Assembly (NCBI GenBank): GCA_937934645.1
Contig: CALGYZ010000021.1
Coordinates: 28,899 to 92,898, forward strand
Source of the DNA: an uncultured Bacillaceae bacterium
GTDB lineage: Bacteria; Bacillota; Bacilli; Bacillales; Caldibacillaceae
Direction: 5' to 3'
Length of the DNA stretch: 64,000 nt
In this document: one piece after another, positions 17,502 through 26,462 of the stretch
Numbering within the stretch: position 1 is the first letter of the stretch
Layout: the number at the start of each line of letters is the position of its first letter
Program-made: the position numbers and the translations under genes
The notes under the pieces: generated by a model
What the model was told of the DNA's origin: nothing
What the model saw: only the letters and a program-made list of their open reading frames with translations
The model's database searches: none

Positions 17502-17864
17502 ATGGAAGAAGTGATTACGTTAACGGATGCTGCTGCATACCAGGTAAAAGACATGATGGAGCAAAATGATGAAAAAGACGCCTATTTGCGGGTATATGTT
17601 TCAGGCGGCGGCTGTACCGGTTTGACATACGGTATGAAACTGGATCATGAAGTAAAAGAGGACGATATTCAATTTGAGAAAAACGGCGTAAAGGTCCTTG
17701 TCAATAAAACGGATGCGTTAGTGTTAAAAGGTACGACAATCGATTACAAGCAATCTTTGCTTGGCGGCGGTTTTACGATTGACAACCCGAACGCAATCGC
17801 TACATGCGGATGCGGCCAGTCATTCCGTACGGCTACAAATGCCGGAACACCAGGTGATTGTTAA
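17502..17864 (+). CDS. sufA: A-type Fe-S carrier protein (SufA/ErpA-like, YutM)
   Basis: 120 residues, full-length A-type carrier that receives clusters from the Suf scaffold and delivers them to apoenzymes. The three conserved cysteines are present: GGGCTGLTYG (about Cys43) and TCGCGQSF (about Cys107 and Cys109). A GGAGGG site precedes the ATG. It stands alone, away from the suf operon at the window's left end, the same arrangement as yutM in B. subtilis. Followed by a strong terminator shared with yumC. Confidence 0.94.
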   Translation: MEEVITLTDAAAYQVKDMMEQNDEKDAYLRVYVSGGGCTGLTYGMKLDHEVKEDDIQFEKNGVKVLVNKTDALVLKGTTIDYKQSLLGGGFTIDNPNAIATCGCGQSFRTATNAGTPGDC

Positions 17865-17901
17865 AAGTTAAACAGGGGGATAATTTCAAAACAGGATTCA
17901 T

Positions 17902-17942
17902 TAAAAAAGGGTATCCGGTTCAAATGCGGATACCCTTTTTCT
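17902..17942. terminator. Terminator between yutM and yumC
   Basis: AAAAAGGGTATCCG pairs with CGGATACCCTTTTT (17927-17940); convergent genes. Confidence 0.9.
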
Positions 17943-17950
17943 CATTCTTA

Positions 17951-18949
17951 TTATTTATCAAATAACGAAGTACTATGTACTGGTTGGATACGGGCTTTTG
18001 GATCAATGTATTTTTTCGCGTTACTGACTGCAATCGGCGCTTCCCCGAACCCGGTTGCAATAAGTTTTACTTTTCCTTCATATGTGCATATATCCCCGGC
18101 TGCGTATACTCCCGGAATATTTGTTTCCATTTTGGAATTGACAACGATGGAATTTTTTTCGATGTTCAATCCCCATTCTTTGATCGGCCCGAGGGAAGAA
18201 ACAAATCCATAGTTGACAATGACTTCATCTGTATCAAGGGTTTCTGTTTCTTCTCCTTTGGTCTTCTGAATGACTACCCGGCGGATCTTTTCATCGTCAC
18301 CGATTAATTCAGCCGGGACATAGGGAGTTTTAATTTCAACGGTTGAATTTTTTAATTGTTCAACGCTGTGTTCATGGGCGCGGAATTTGTCACGGCGGTG
18401 AACAATGGTAACATGGCTGGCAATCGGTTCGAGCATTAATGCCCAGTCAACCGCAGAATCTCCCCCGCCGAGAATCACGACTTTTTTTCCTTTAAAATGT
18501 TCCATATTATCAACAAAGTAATGGAGATTTTTTCCTTCATATTTTTCCGCGTTTTCTAATTTCAGCCGCCGTGGCTGGAATGCTCCGTTTCCGGCGGTAA
18601 TAATTACAGTTTTTGAATAGTGAATTTCTTTGTTTGTTGTTAATTTAATGATTCCATCTTCCATTCTTTCCAGTTTTTCGACGGATTGTTCCAGGCAGAC
18701 CGTTTGTTTAAACCGTTTATTTTGCTCCAATAAGTTTTCAATCAGATCACGGGCACGAACTTTTGGGAATCCGGCAATATCGTATATATATTTTTCCGGA
18801 TACAGTGCCGTTAATTGTCCGCCGAGCTGGGGAAGACTTTCGATAATTTTTACGGTGGCGTTGCGCATTCCGCCGTAAAATGCAGTAAATAATCCGATAG
18901 GACCTCCTCCGATAATGGTTATATCATAAACGTTTGTATCTTCTCTCAA
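17951..18949 (-). CDS. yumC: Ferredoxin/flavodoxin--NADP+ reductase YumC
   Basis: 332 residues from the TTG at 18949, identical in length to B. subtilis YumC; the frame continues upstream but the GGAGGG site and homology fix this start. Thioredoxin-reductase-like ferredoxin-NADP reductase that moves electrons between NADPH and ferredoxin or flavodoxin. FAD site IIGGGPIGLFTAFY (about 10-24), NADPH site VVILGGGDSAVDWAL (about 157-171), and FAD closure YAAGDICTYEGK (about 288). There is no redox CxxC, which separates it from thioredoxin reductase. Convergent with yutM. Confidence 0.96.
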   Translation of the reverse strand: MREDTNVYDITIIGGGPIGLFTAFYGGMRNATVKIIESLPQLGGQLTALYPEKYIYDIAGFPKVRARDLIENLLEQNKRFKQTVCLEQSVEKLERMEDGIIKLTTNKEIHYSKTVIITAGNGAFQPRRLKLENAEKYEGKNLHYFVDNMEHFKGKKVVILGGGDSAVDWALMLEPIASHVTIVHRRDKFRAHEHSVEQLKNSTVEIKTPYVPAELIGDDEKIRRVVIQKTKGEETETLDTDEVIVNYGFVSSLGPIKEWGLNIEKNSIVVNSKMETNIPGVYAAGDICTYEGKVKLIATGFGEAPIAVSNAKKYIDPKARIQPVHSTSLFDK

Positions 18950-19166
18950 AAGAAATCCCTCCAATTTACATTCAAAAATTATTCTATCATAATTCATACA
19001 ATTTTCGAAACAAATATTTTTGAAAATTACAGAATAAGGGTACTGAACACGCAAAATGTTATCATGAATTTAGAACAGACGCTGTAACCTTAACATAACG
19101 ATATCAATTGACAGAATATTTTTATTTTTGGTAAATTTAATGTAATACAAGCTCCGGAGGGATTTG

Positions 19167-19490
19167 ATGGAAGTATCTATTGTGCAGCTGTTTATATCGG
19201 TATTATTGTTTTTCGTTCTTTTTTACGGCATCGGCTTTATTTTGAACATGCTTCTCCGTATGACATGGATCATGTCATTGTTTTATCCGCTTGTTGTCAT
19301 TTTCATTGTTGATCAAATTCCGTTTACCCATTATTTCCGTCAGCCGGGTACGGCTTTTGAAACATTGGGGAAAAATATTATTTCATTGGCGCCGGCTGAT
19401 ATTACGATTTTACTGAGCGGATTTCTCGGTACAATCATGGCGGGAATTACGATGAAAGCATTGCGCGCACGGGGATACCGGATGTTTTAG
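19167..19490 (+). CDS. yuiB: YuiB membrane protein
   Basis: 107 residues, small integral membrane protein with about three hydrophobic spans (about 5-28, 33-50 and 78-98). Matches YuiB by size and place next to yumC and yuiC; no known function. ATG at 19167 lies five bases after CGGAGGG; the adjacent TTG at 19164 is too close to the site. A hairpin TTTCATCCT/AGGATGAAA (about 19499-19524) follows but has no T run on this strand. Confidence 0.82.
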   Translation: MEVSIVQLFISVLLFFVLFYGIGFILNMLLRMTWIMSLFYPLVVIFIVDQIPFTHYFRQPGTAFETLGKNIISLAPADITILLSGFLGTIMAGITMKALRARGYRMF

Positions 19491-19597
19491 CAAAAAAATT
19501 TCATCCTCTTGGAAAAGGATGAAAGCGCGGTTATCACTTCTCCCGTGAATAATTTTTATCCACTGGGGAACAAATAGACACGGGAGGAGTGAAAAAT

Positions 19598-20305
19598 ATG
19601 GTAATAACATGGCTAAAGCGCTTCTTAATCACCATTTTGTTTGCGATCGCCCTGCTTCTTACAATCCAAACAATTACTGGTGTAAAAGCGGAAGCAACCA
19701 ATAACGGTCCGTTTCATTATATAAAAACAATCCGTCATATAATGAATTTTAAACATCGATGGCAATCATCCCCTTATACTGAATTACAATATATATCCAT
19801 GAATGTTACGAATAAAAAACTCTCAAAAGAGCTGGAAAAAGAAGAGAAAAAAGACATTCCGGACTTGGAAGAGGCGTTTAACTGGGAAGAATACCCGAAA
19901 AAAACTGTTGTCGCTACCGGTTATACGGCCGGGTATGAATCAACGGGAAAAAAGCCGGATGATCCGTCGTACGGAATCACTTATTCGGGCGTAAAAGTGA
20001 AGCGTGACTTATATTCGACCATCGCGGCAGATTTAGATGTTTTTCCAATCGGCACCATTTTATTTATTCCCGGTTACGGATTCGGGGTTGTTGCGGATAA
20101 AGGTGCCGCTATTAAAGGGGATAAAATAGACTTATATTTTGAAACTGTGGAAGATGTTTATTCAGAGTGGGGAAAGCGTGTCGTTGACGTTTACGTAATA
20201 AAAATGGGCGACGGTACGCTGACTGCCGCTGAACTGGAACGCCTGAATGAAGATGAAACGATGCAGGTGTTCCGCAACCAGATTGCAACCGGAGGAAAAC
20301 AATAA
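19598..20305 (+). CDS. yuiC: Sps-type 3D-domain muralytic protein YuiC
   Basis: 235 residues. N-terminal signal/anchor (about 5-30), a charged linker, and a C-terminal 3D domain (about 105-205) with a double-psi beta-barrel related to lytic transglycosylase MltA. The conserved aspartates are visible in AADLDVFPIGT and VADKGAAIKGDKIDLYF. B. subtilis YuiC was shown structurally to be a stationary phase survival (Sps) protein with muralytic fold. ATG at 19598 is eight bases after GGGAGGAG; the GTG at 19589 overlaps that site. Extracytoplasmic. Terminated by a hairpin right after the stop. Confidence 0.9.
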   Translation: MVITWLKRFLITILFAIALLLTIQTITGVKAEATNNGPFHYIKTIRHIMNFKHRWQSSPYTELQYISMNVTNKKLSKELEKEEKKDIPDLEEAFNWEEYPKKTVVATGYTAGYESTGKKPDDPSYGITYSGVKVKRDLYSTIAADLDVFPIGTILFIPGYGFGVVADKGAAIKGDKIDLYFETVEDVYSEWGKRVVDVYVIKMGDGTLTAAELERLNEDETMQVFRNQIATGGKQ

Positions 20306-20331
20306 AACGCTTGGGGTTCCCAAGCGTTTTT
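20304..20331 (+). terminator. Terminator of yuiC
   Basis: AAAACGCTTGGG (20304-20315) pairs with CCCAAGCGTTTT (20319-20330), three-base loop, T run. Confidence 0.9.
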
Positions 20332-20430
20332 GTATTTACAGCGGAATAAACCCCGTTGTTTAAAAATCATGTTGCCCCTTATACCGAATCGGTACCGTTT
20401 TCCCTTATAATGGATAAAGAGGTGATGAGA

Positions 20431-21933
20431 ATGTTTCATGTGAAAAAGTCGTTTTCGGGGGATGCCGACCATGAAATTTTAATTATCGGCATTTTTGATC
20501 AGGGTAATAAATTCGGAAACTGGTTGCAAGAAACGGATGGACATATGCAGAAACAACTAATCGGGATGGCAAAGTACGGAGATTTACAGGCGAAAAAAAA
20601 TCATGTCACCCTTGTATATACTCTCGGTCTGATGAAAACAAAACGGCTTTTATTCATCGGTCTCGGGAAGAAGAAACAGCTGACTCGGGAAATTCTCAGG
20701 GAAGCATTCGGAAAAGCTCTTCAAACTGTCGAACAAAAACGAATTTCGAAGGCGGCGCTTCTTCTTGATACATTTCTAAATGGAACCATTCCGTCCGGGG
20801 AAGCAGCAAAAGCACTTGGGGAAGCTTTCGCCATGGCTTTATACCGTTTTCCCGGTTATAAGCAAAAAACGAATATTCCAGAAGTCCGTTTGGAAGAAAT
20901 CACTGTATATGCGGAAGAGACGGAAGTTGTAAAAACAGCGGTGAATACCGGATATATTTACGGAAAAGCGGTAAATTCGGCCCGCACGTTGGTTAATACA
21001 CCGCACAACTTAATGACGGCGTCAGATTTGGCGGATTATGCAAAAGCATTGGCAGAAAAATATGATTTTGAGATTGAAATTTTGGAAAAAGAAGACATGA
21101 TGGAACTCGGCATGGGTGCATTGCTTGCAGTAAACCGGGGAAGTGAAGTACCGCCGAAAATGATCGTTTTAAAGTACCAGGGAAAAAAAGAATGGAAAGA
21201 TGTCATCGGTCTTGTCGGTAAAGGAATTACGTACGATACAGGCGGTTATTCGTTAAAAACGCGTCAGGGTATGCAAGGGATGAAAACGGACATGGCCGGT
21301 GCGGCCGCGGTACTCGGTGCGATGGAAATTACCGGCAAGCTGAAGCCGGAACAAAATGTTGTTGCGGTGATTCCCGCTACGGATAACATGGTGAGCAGCA
21401 CGTCTTTTAAGCCGGATGATGTCATTACGTCACTCAGCGGGATGACCATTGAAGTGACAAATACGGATGCAGAAGGACGTCTTGTGCTGGCAGACGCTAT
21501 TACTTATGCCAAACAGCATGGCGCAGACGTTTTAGTAGATGTGGCAACTCTGACCGGCGGCGTCATAACAGCCCTCGGTTCGGACAAAACCGGCGCGATG
21601 ACAAATAATGAATGGTTTTATAAACAGGTTTTACAAGCATCAAAGGAAACAGATGAAATGATCTGGCAACTGCCGATTACGGAAAAGGACCGGGAAAAAG
21701 TAAGAAAAAGCAAAATTGCCGATCTTGATAATTCCCCGTCACGGGAAGGCCATGCGATCATGGGCGGTGCGTTTTTGGGTGAATTTGCCGGGAAAACACC
21801 ATGGGTGCATCTTGATATTGCCGGAACTGCTACAGTAAAATCTTCCCATAACCTCGGGCCTTCAGGAGGAACCGGTGTGATGGTCCGAACATTGGCCGTA
21901 CTTGTTCAAAACTTTAAACCGGAAAAACAATAG
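20431..21933 (+). CDS. pepA: Leucyl aminopeptidase (M17)
   Basis: 500 residues from the ATG at 20431, the same as B. subtilis PepA (YuiE); AGAGGTG lies ahead of it and the open frame further upstream is not conserved. Cytosolic metallo-aminopeptidase releasing N-terminal residues, forming hexamers. Catalytic C-terminal domain with the M17 signature NTDAEGRLVLADA (about 345) and the metal-binding lysine and aspartates in VGKGITYDTGGYSLK (about 265-279) and KTDMAGAAAVLG. The regulatory N-terminal domain is complete. Followed by a 16-bp hairpin terminator. Confidence 0.95.
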   Translation: MFHVKKSFSGDADHEILIIGIFDQGNKFGNWLQETDGHMQKQLIGMAKYGDLQAKKNHVTLVYTLGLMKTKRLLFIGLGKKKQLTREILREAFGKALQTVEQKRISKAALLLDTFLNGTIPSGEAAKALGEAFAMALYRFPGYKQKTNIPEVRLEEITVYAEETEVVKTAVNTGYIYGKAVNSARTLVNTPHNLMTASDLADYAKALAEKYDFEIEILEKEDMMELGMGALLAVNRGSEVPPKMIVLKYQGKKEWKDVIGLVGKGITYDTGGYSLKTRQGMQGMKTDMAGAAAVLGAMEITGKLKPEQNVVAVIPATDNMVSSTSFKPDDVITSLSGMTIEVTNTDAEGRLVLADAITYAKQHGADVLVDVATLTGGVITALGSDKTGAMTNNEWFYKQVLQASKETDEMIWQLPITEKDREKVRKSKIADLDNSPSREGHAIMGGAFLGEFAGKTPWVHLDIAGTATVKSSHNLGPSGGTGVMVRTLAVLVQNFKPEKQ

Positions 21934-21946
21934 CTCCGGGTACTGT

Positions 21947-22000
21947 TTTTTGTCAAGTTCCGGTGAAAAAATCCCGGGACTTGACAAAATTTTTATTTTA
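21947..22000 (+). terminator. Terminator of pepA
   Basis: TTTTGTCAAGTTCCGG (21947-21962) pairs with CCGGGACTTGACAAAA (21974-21987 region, one G-U), then TTTTTATTTTA. Confidence 0.9.
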
Positions 22001-22075
22001 TGCTTCATTATATTCATGAAAGCACTTGTATAAATAACACGTAATAAAAAACATACAAAAATTTGACGAAAAATG

Positions 22076-22104
22076 TAGACAAATGACAAAAAAGATGTTA
22101 TATT
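22076..22104 (+). promoter_or_regulatory. SigA promoter of tRNA-Gly
   Basis: TAGACA (22076-22081), 17-base spacer, extended -10 TGTTATATT (22096-22104). Leader of about 95 bases to the tRNA. Confidence 0.6.
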
Positions 22105-22206
22105 AATAATCGCAATCAGGTTGTCCGGACATGTACTCCTAAATAAGCATTTTGAGCTGCAGTCTTGATAAAAAATAAAAAATGATTAAAATAAAACATG
22201 AAAAAT

Positions 22207-22280
22207 GCGGGTGTAGTTTAGTGGTAAAACCACAGCCTTCCAAGCTGTTGTCGCGGGTTCGATTCCCGCCACCCGCTCCA
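22207..22280 (+). tRNA. tRNA-Gly (anticodon TCC)
   Basis: 74-base cloverleaf with encoded CCA. Acceptor GCGGGTG pairs with CACCCGC; D arm with GTGGTAA; anticodon arm ACAGC-CTTCCAA-GCTGT with anticodon TCC; T arm GCGGG-TTCGATT-CCCGC; discriminator T before CCA. Stand-alone, with its own promoter and terminator. Confidence 0.97.
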
Positions 22281-22298
22281 TACATAATGCAGGGATCC

Positions 22299-22350
22299 AA
22301 CGCAGTGTTTCGTTTCGTAATGATCGAAGCATTGCGTTTTTACTATTTTT
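22299..22350 (+). terminator. Terminator of tRNA-Gly
   Basis: AACGCAGTGTTTCG pairs with CGAAGCATTGCGTT (two G-U pairs), then TTTTACTATTTTT. Confidence 0.85.
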
Positions 22351-22412
22351 AAGATAAAAAAGTTTATCATGTTCAGAATATTAACCGGATTTCCGGGAAA
22401 GGAGGGAAAGGA

Positions 22413-23555
22413 ATGGACGTCCACGCTTTGAAACAGGAAGTTATTGATTATGCCAAATCGATCGGCATTGACAAAATCGGATTCGCTTCGGCGGAACCGT
22501 TCACGACATTAAAAGCAAGACTCATCCGCCAGCGGGAGTTAAATTACCACTCCGGATTTGAGGAACCGGATATTGAAAAACGGACGGACCCTTCCCTCCT
22601 GTTTGAAAACCCCGCATCCATTATTTCCATCGCCCTTGCTTACCCCTCCAAAATGAAATACAACGTCCGCGGTAAAAAAGGAGCACGGCGAGGAATCTTT
22701 GCCCGTGCATCCTGGGGAAAAGATTATCATATTGTTTTACGGGAGCGCCTGCAAAAGCTTGAACAGTTCATCCGCGAAAAATATCCCGATGCCCGTTGTA
22801 AATCAATGGTGGATACCGGTGAACTATCGGACCGAGCAGTTGCAGAACGGGCTGGAATCGGCTGGAGCGGAAAAAACTGCGCCATTATCACACCGGAATT
22901 CGGTTCCTATGTGTACTTGGGCGAAATGATTACGAATATTCCCTTTGAGCCGGATACACCGCTTGAGAGTCTGTGCGGGACATGCAATAAATGTATCGAA
23001 GCCTGTCCTACGGGTGCTCTGGTCCAAGGCGGCCAGATTAATGCGAAAAAATGTATTTCTTATCTGACCCAAACAAAGGATTTTATACCGGAACAATACC
23101 GGGGCGTCATCGGCAACCGGCTGTACGGTTGTGATACATGCCAGATGGTTTGTCCGTACAACCGAAAAAAAGACTTCCATTTTCACGAAGAGTTTGAACC
23201 GGATCCGGAAACGGTAAAACCGCTCCTTGTACCGCTTCTTTCCATCAGCAACCGGAAATTTAGAGAAAAGTTTGGTGAACTGGCCGGTGCATGGCGCGGG
23301 AAAAAGCCGATCCAAAGGAATGCCATTATCGCATTGGGACATTTTAGAGAGGAAGCGGCCGCCGGTGAACTTAAAAGATTATTGGCAGAGGATCCCCGTC
23401 CGGTGATCCGCGGAACGGCGGCATGGGCTTTAGGAAAAATCGGCACCCGGGAAGCTTCGGACATTTTACTGCAGGCGAAAAATAAAGAAAAAGACGCAGA
23501 TGTGCTGTCGGAAATTGAATCTGCACTGTCACGAATCAATGAACAGACGGAGTGA
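22413..23555 (+). CDS. queG: Epoxyqueuosine reductase QueG
   Basis: Last step of queuosine synthesis at tRNA position 34: reduces epoxyqueuosine to queuosine using cobalamin and two [4Fe-4S] clusters. 380 residues. N-terminal cobalamin-binding reductase domain (about 1-175) with WSGKNCAIITPEFGSYVYLG, then the double ferredoxin motif CGTCNKCIEACP (about 189) and CDTCQMVCPYN (about 239), and a C-terminal HEAT-like region (about 300-370, WALGKIG) that reads the anticodon arm. GGAGGG precedes the ATG. First of a run with yhbB and trmL, the same order as yhbA-yhbB-cspR in B. subtilis; two of the three act on tRNA wobble bases. Confidence 0.95.
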   Translation: MDVHALKQEVIDYAKSIGIDKIGFASAEPFTTLKARLIRQRELNYHSGFEEPDIEKRTDPSLLFENPASIISIALAYPSKMKYNVRGKKGARRGIFARASWGKDYHIVLRERLQKLEQFIREKYPDARCKSMVDTGELSDRAVAERAGIGWSGKNCAIITPEFGSYVYLGEMITNIPFEPDTPLESLCGTCNKCIEACPTGALVQGGQINAKKCISYLTQTKDFIPEQYRGVIGNRLYGCDTCQMVCPYNRKKDFHFHEEFEPDPETVKPLLVPLLSISNRKFREKFGELAGAWRGKKPIQRNAIIALGHFREEAAAGELKRLLAEDPRPVIRGTAAWALGKIGTREASDILLQAKNKEKDADVLSEIESALSRINEQTE

Positions 23556-23617
23556 CATGTCCTCTCCGTAACCATCGCTTTTTCATCACATACACATATA
23601 TCAAAGGGGTGTATGTG

Positions 23618-24481
23618 ATGATTGATCAGCTTAAGAAGCGCCTGGAACAGCGGGTTACCCAATGTGTGGAAGACGGCTCCGTTGTTTGTGAAAAAATCGA
23701 AAAGAAGAAAAAAATGCTTGAAAAAAGAAACGGGGAAATTGTAAAGGCAAAAGCAGCAGGAAAACTGGAAAACAGGATTGAAAACGATGATTTTACCGAC
23801 ATTTTTTATAAAGTGCATTTTCAATACTTAATCCGGCAGGAAAAGCGTTATTATATAGAGGAGGAAGTAGAAAAACGGAAAGCCCGTTTTTGTAAAGGCA
23901 GGCTGTTTTCAGATGAGGAAGAAATCATGCTTGTTCCGGAAAAACCAATTGAGCTGAAATCGGAATCCCGTGAATATTTAGACCGTTATCCTTTCCGGTA
24001 TGACCGGAGAAAAGCGGTACAATATGCGGAACGATGGTGGAACGACTATAACCCGGATTATCGGAATTTTACGGTGGATTGTACGAACTATGTGTCCCAA
24101 TGTTTACACGCCGGCGGAGCACCAATGCGCGGCTACCCAGACCGGTCGCAGGGCTGGTGGTACCGCGGGGACAGCTGGAGTTTCAGCTGGTCGGTAGCCC
24201 ACTCATTACGCTGGTATTTGGCAACTTCCAAAACCGGTTTGCGGGCAAAAGAAGTGAGTGATCCGCGGGAGCTTCTCCTGGGCGATATTATATGTTACGA
24301 TTTTGAAGGCGACGGTCGTTTTGATCACACAACAATTGTAACGGCAAAAGATGCGTATGGTATGCCGCTTGTGAACGCACATACAACTAACAGCCGGATG
24401 CGCTACTGGAGTTATGAAGACTCTTCGGCATACACCGCTCAAATACAGTATAAATTTTTCACCATCATTGATGATGATTGA
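23618..24481 (+). CDS. yhbB: YhbB, amidase-domain protein
   Basis: 287 residues. A charged helical N-terminal half (about 1-115) and a C-terminal putative amidase (Amidase_6/CHAP-like) domain with the catalytic pair in DCTNYVSQCLHAGG (Cys about 153) and FDHTTIV (His about 235). No signal peptide is visible, which is odd for a cell-wall amidase; the substrate is unknown. ATG at 23618 follows AAAGGGG by eight bases; upstream in-frame codons lack a site. Lies between queG and trmL as in B. subtilis. Confidence 0.85.
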   Translation: MIDQLKKRLEQRVTQCVEDGSVVCEKIEKKKKMLEKRNGEIVKAKAAGKLENRIENDDFTDIFYKVHFQYLIRQEKRYYIEEEVEKRKARFCKGRLFSDEEEIMLVPEKPIELKSESREYLDRYPFRYDRRKAVQYAERWWNDYNPDYRNFTVDCTNYVSQCLHAGGAPMRGYPDRSQGWWYRGDSWSFSWSVAHSLRWYLATSKTGLRAKEVSDPRELLLGDIICYDFEGDGRFDHTTIVTAKDAYGMPLVNAHTTNSRMRYWSYEDSSAYTAQIQYKFFTIIDDD

Positions 24482-24527
24482 ATACTTTTTACAAACTTAA
24501 ATTCCTGTGAAGTTTGGGGTGACAATC

Positions 24528-25013
24528 TTGGCTATACATGTCGTATTATATCAGCCTGAGATCCCGGCGAATACCGGAAATATTTCACGGACTTGTGCCG
24601 CAACAGACTCGGTCTTGCACTTAATCCGTCCCCTCGGTTTTTCCACCGATGATAAAATGTTAAAACGGGCGGGTATTGATTATTGGCCGTTTGTAAAAAT
24701 CCGTTACTATAACTCGCTGGATGAATTTTTTGAAAAAAATTCCGGGGAATTTTATTATATTGAGACGTACGGGGAAAAAGTATACTCCGATGAAGACTTC
24801 AGCGATCCTGAAAAAGATTATTATTTCTTTTTTGGAAAGGAATCGAGCGGATTGCCGAAAGATTTATTGGAAGCAAACCGGGATCGGATTCTACGGATTC
24901 CGATGACAACAAATGTCCGGTCTTTAAATTTGTCGAATACTGCAGCCATTCTTGTATATGAAGCTTTGCGCCAACAAGGATTTTCCCGCTTAAAGCTGCG
25001 CTACTCCGATTAA
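24528..25013 (+). CDS. trmL: tRNA (cytidine(34)-2'-O)-methyltransferase TrmL
   Basis: 161 residues from the TTG at 24528 (TTGGGGTGA upstream). Minimal SPOUT methyltransferase that methylates the ribose of the wobble base in tRNA-Leu isoacceptors. Visible: VVLYQPEIPANTGNISRTCAATD at the N-terminus (the NTGN motif), FGKESSGLP (about 109) and the trefoil-knot motif IPMTTNVRSLNLSNTAAILVYE (about 127-148, SAM site). Ends a queG-yhbB-trmL unit, closed by a terminator. Confidence 0.95.
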   Translation: MAIHVVLYQPEIPANTGNISRTCAATDSVLHLIRPLGFSTDDKMLKRAGIDYWPFVKIRYYNSLDEFFEKNSGEFYYIETYGEKVYSDEDFSDPEKDYYFFFGKESSGLPKDLLEANRDRILRIPMTTNVRSLNLSNTAAILVYEALRQQGFSRLKLRYSD

Positions 25014-25054
25014 GATGCCGGGGGGAGATCATAGTATATCGGACTGCGTAAAAC

Positions 25055-25094
25055 AAAAGGGGGAGAAAAACAGAAGGTTTTCTCCTTTTTTTTA
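25055..25094 (+). terminator. Terminator of queG-yhbB-trmL
   Basis: GGAGAAAA pairs with TTTTCTCC across an eight-base loop, then T8. Confidence 0.8.
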
Positions 25095-25197
25095 TGCTTT
25101 TTAACGGCTTTTTTAATTTACTTGCTTTTTCGACAATTTTCTGCTTTACTTTGAGTAGATGCATACTGTATATACCACATAAAAAGGAATGATCGAG

Positions 25198-25944
25198 ATG
25201 AATGAAGTGATTGAACAAATTCTGGCTCACCGTTCAATCCGGCGCTTTGAGGACCGGGAGCTCACACAAGAACAAATTGAGACGATTGTCCGGTGTGCGC
25301 AAATGGCTTCGACCTCGAGTTACATACAACCGTATACAATTATCGGCGTAACGGACAGGGAGAAAAAAGAGAAGCTGGCGGAACTTTCCGGCAACCAGCA
25401 ATATGTAGCAGATAACGGTCACTTGTTTGTCTTTTGCGCTGATCTTCATCGCTATGAAATGATTGAAAAAATGGAAAATGCGGATATGGAGGAGTCCATA
25501 GCAAGCACCGAAAAATTTATGGTGGCATTGATTGATACCGCTCTTGCGGCGCAAAACGCTGCACTTGCGGCTGAATCCATGGGACTTGGCATTTGTTATA
25601 TTGGAGGAATTCGGAATGATCTGGAGCAAGTCTGTGAGATCCTGGAAACACCAAAGCGGGTGATTCCGTTGTTCGGTCTTGCTGTCGGATACCCGGCAAA
25701 AATCAGCGGACAACGCCCCCGTTTACCGTTGGAGCATATTTATCACGAGAACCGTTATATACCCGATGGAGAGAAATACATTTCTCAATTGGAAGAATAC
25801 AATGAGGTTGTAAAAAGTTATTATATCGAACGTACGAAAGGGAAACGTTCGGATACGTGGACAGGCCAGATGGCTAAAACCTTTGAAAGAAAAAGCCGGA
25901 TGTATATGCATGAGTTTATAAAGGAACATGATCTGAATAAATAA
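25198..25944 (+). CDS. nfrA: FMN-dependent NADPH oxidoreductase NfrA
   Basis: 248 residues, one less than B. subtilis NfrA1. Nitro/flavin reductase family: HRSIRRFEDREL (about 13, FMN phosphate-binding Arg residues), ASTSSYIQPYT, ALAAQNAALAAESMGLGICYIGGIRND (about 117-143) and the C-terminal extension PGF-type KFGRRRP replaced by ISGQRPRLPLE. Reduces FMN, nitro compounds or nitroso groups with NADPH. ATG at 25198 is ten bases after AAGGA; an ATG three codons earlier is too close. Followed by a strong terminator. Confidence 0.92.
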   Translation: MNEVIEQILAHRSIRRFEDRELTQEQIETIVRCAQMASTSSYIQPYTIIGVTDREKKEKLAELSGNQQYVADNGHLFVFCADLHRYEMIEKMENADMEESIASTEKFMVALIDTALAAQNAALAAESMGLGICYIGGIRNDLEQVCEILETPKRVIPLFGLAVGYPAKISGQRPRLPLEHIYHENRYIPDGEKYISQLEEYNEVVKSYYIERTKGKRSDTWTGQMAKTFERKSRMYMHEFIKEHDLNK

Positions 25945-25969
25945 TGCCTGTTGAAAAAGACCGGAAAAT

Positions 25970-26004
25970 AGCGGAGAAAACAATTCGTTTTCTCCGCTTT
26001 TTCT
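25970..26004 (+). terminator. Terminator of nfrA
   Basis: AGCGGAGAAAAC pairs with GTTTTCTCCGCT across a five-base loop, then T-rich TTTTCTTT. Confidence 0.9.
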
Positions 26005-26114
26005 TTGCAAAATGAAACTTCCGGCTGTTTAAGGTGTTTATGAACTTTCTTTTAATGGAAAAGTGCTGAATTTGCGTTTTGTGGTGCCGTGACCGGATAT
26101 GTAATAATAAACAT

Positions 26115-26210
26115 TTATTTGTTACCGGCTTCCGGCTTGTCTTCATATCCCGCTGTAAAGATTGCTGTTAAAAAGATGACAGCCAAACAAAGGATTAAAA
26201 CTGTTTTCAT
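26115..26210 (-). CDS. Small hydrophobic peptide, 31 residues
   Basis: A short frame on the minus strand starting at ATG 26210 with GGGGGATGGAG directly upstream and TATAAT 35-40 bases ahead of that. It encodes a basic start (MKT), an 18-residue hydrophobic span (about 3-20, one Cys at 8) and a charged tail GYEDKPEAGNK. No lipobox. It lies in the 518-base gap between nfrA and prkA and would be transcribed divergently from prkA. I do not recognise a family; size and layout resemble small Bacillus membrane peptides. The good ribosome site, -10 and clean single-span design are the support. Confidence 0.5.
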   Translation of the reverse strand: MKTVLILCLAVIFLTAIFTAGYEDKPEAGNK

Positions 26211-26328
26211 CTCCATCCCCCTTGCTTCCGGAGAAAATATGTTTATTTTATTATACTCATTTTCCGGTTAATTAAAAACAGGAAATTATATATATTAAAA
26301 TAAAACAAAATACTTTTCTGGATTTGAT

Positions 26329-26357
26329 TCATCTTTTCCGATGCATGTTCATATAAG
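26329..26357 (+). promoter_or_regulatory. Possible SigE promoter of prkA
   Basis: TCATCTT (26329-26335, against KMATATT) and CATATAAG (26350-26357, against CATACAnT) at 14-base spacing. prkA is SigE-dependent in B. subtilis (established); the match here is read by eye. Confidence 0.45.
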
Positions 26358-26462
26358 TATATGTAAGGATAGGGTTTTGCTCATTCAGCTTTTGCTTTTC
26401 ATTATATTTTACGGATGATTTACGGCCGTTGTTTATTTTGAAAGATACGGGGGAGGTACTCT

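Noticed and set aside
19499..19524. Hairpin TTTCATCCT/AGGATGAAA after yuiB as a terminator
   Set aside because: The T run lies on the wrong side for yuiB, and no minus-strand gene needs it; left as a possible processing stem only.
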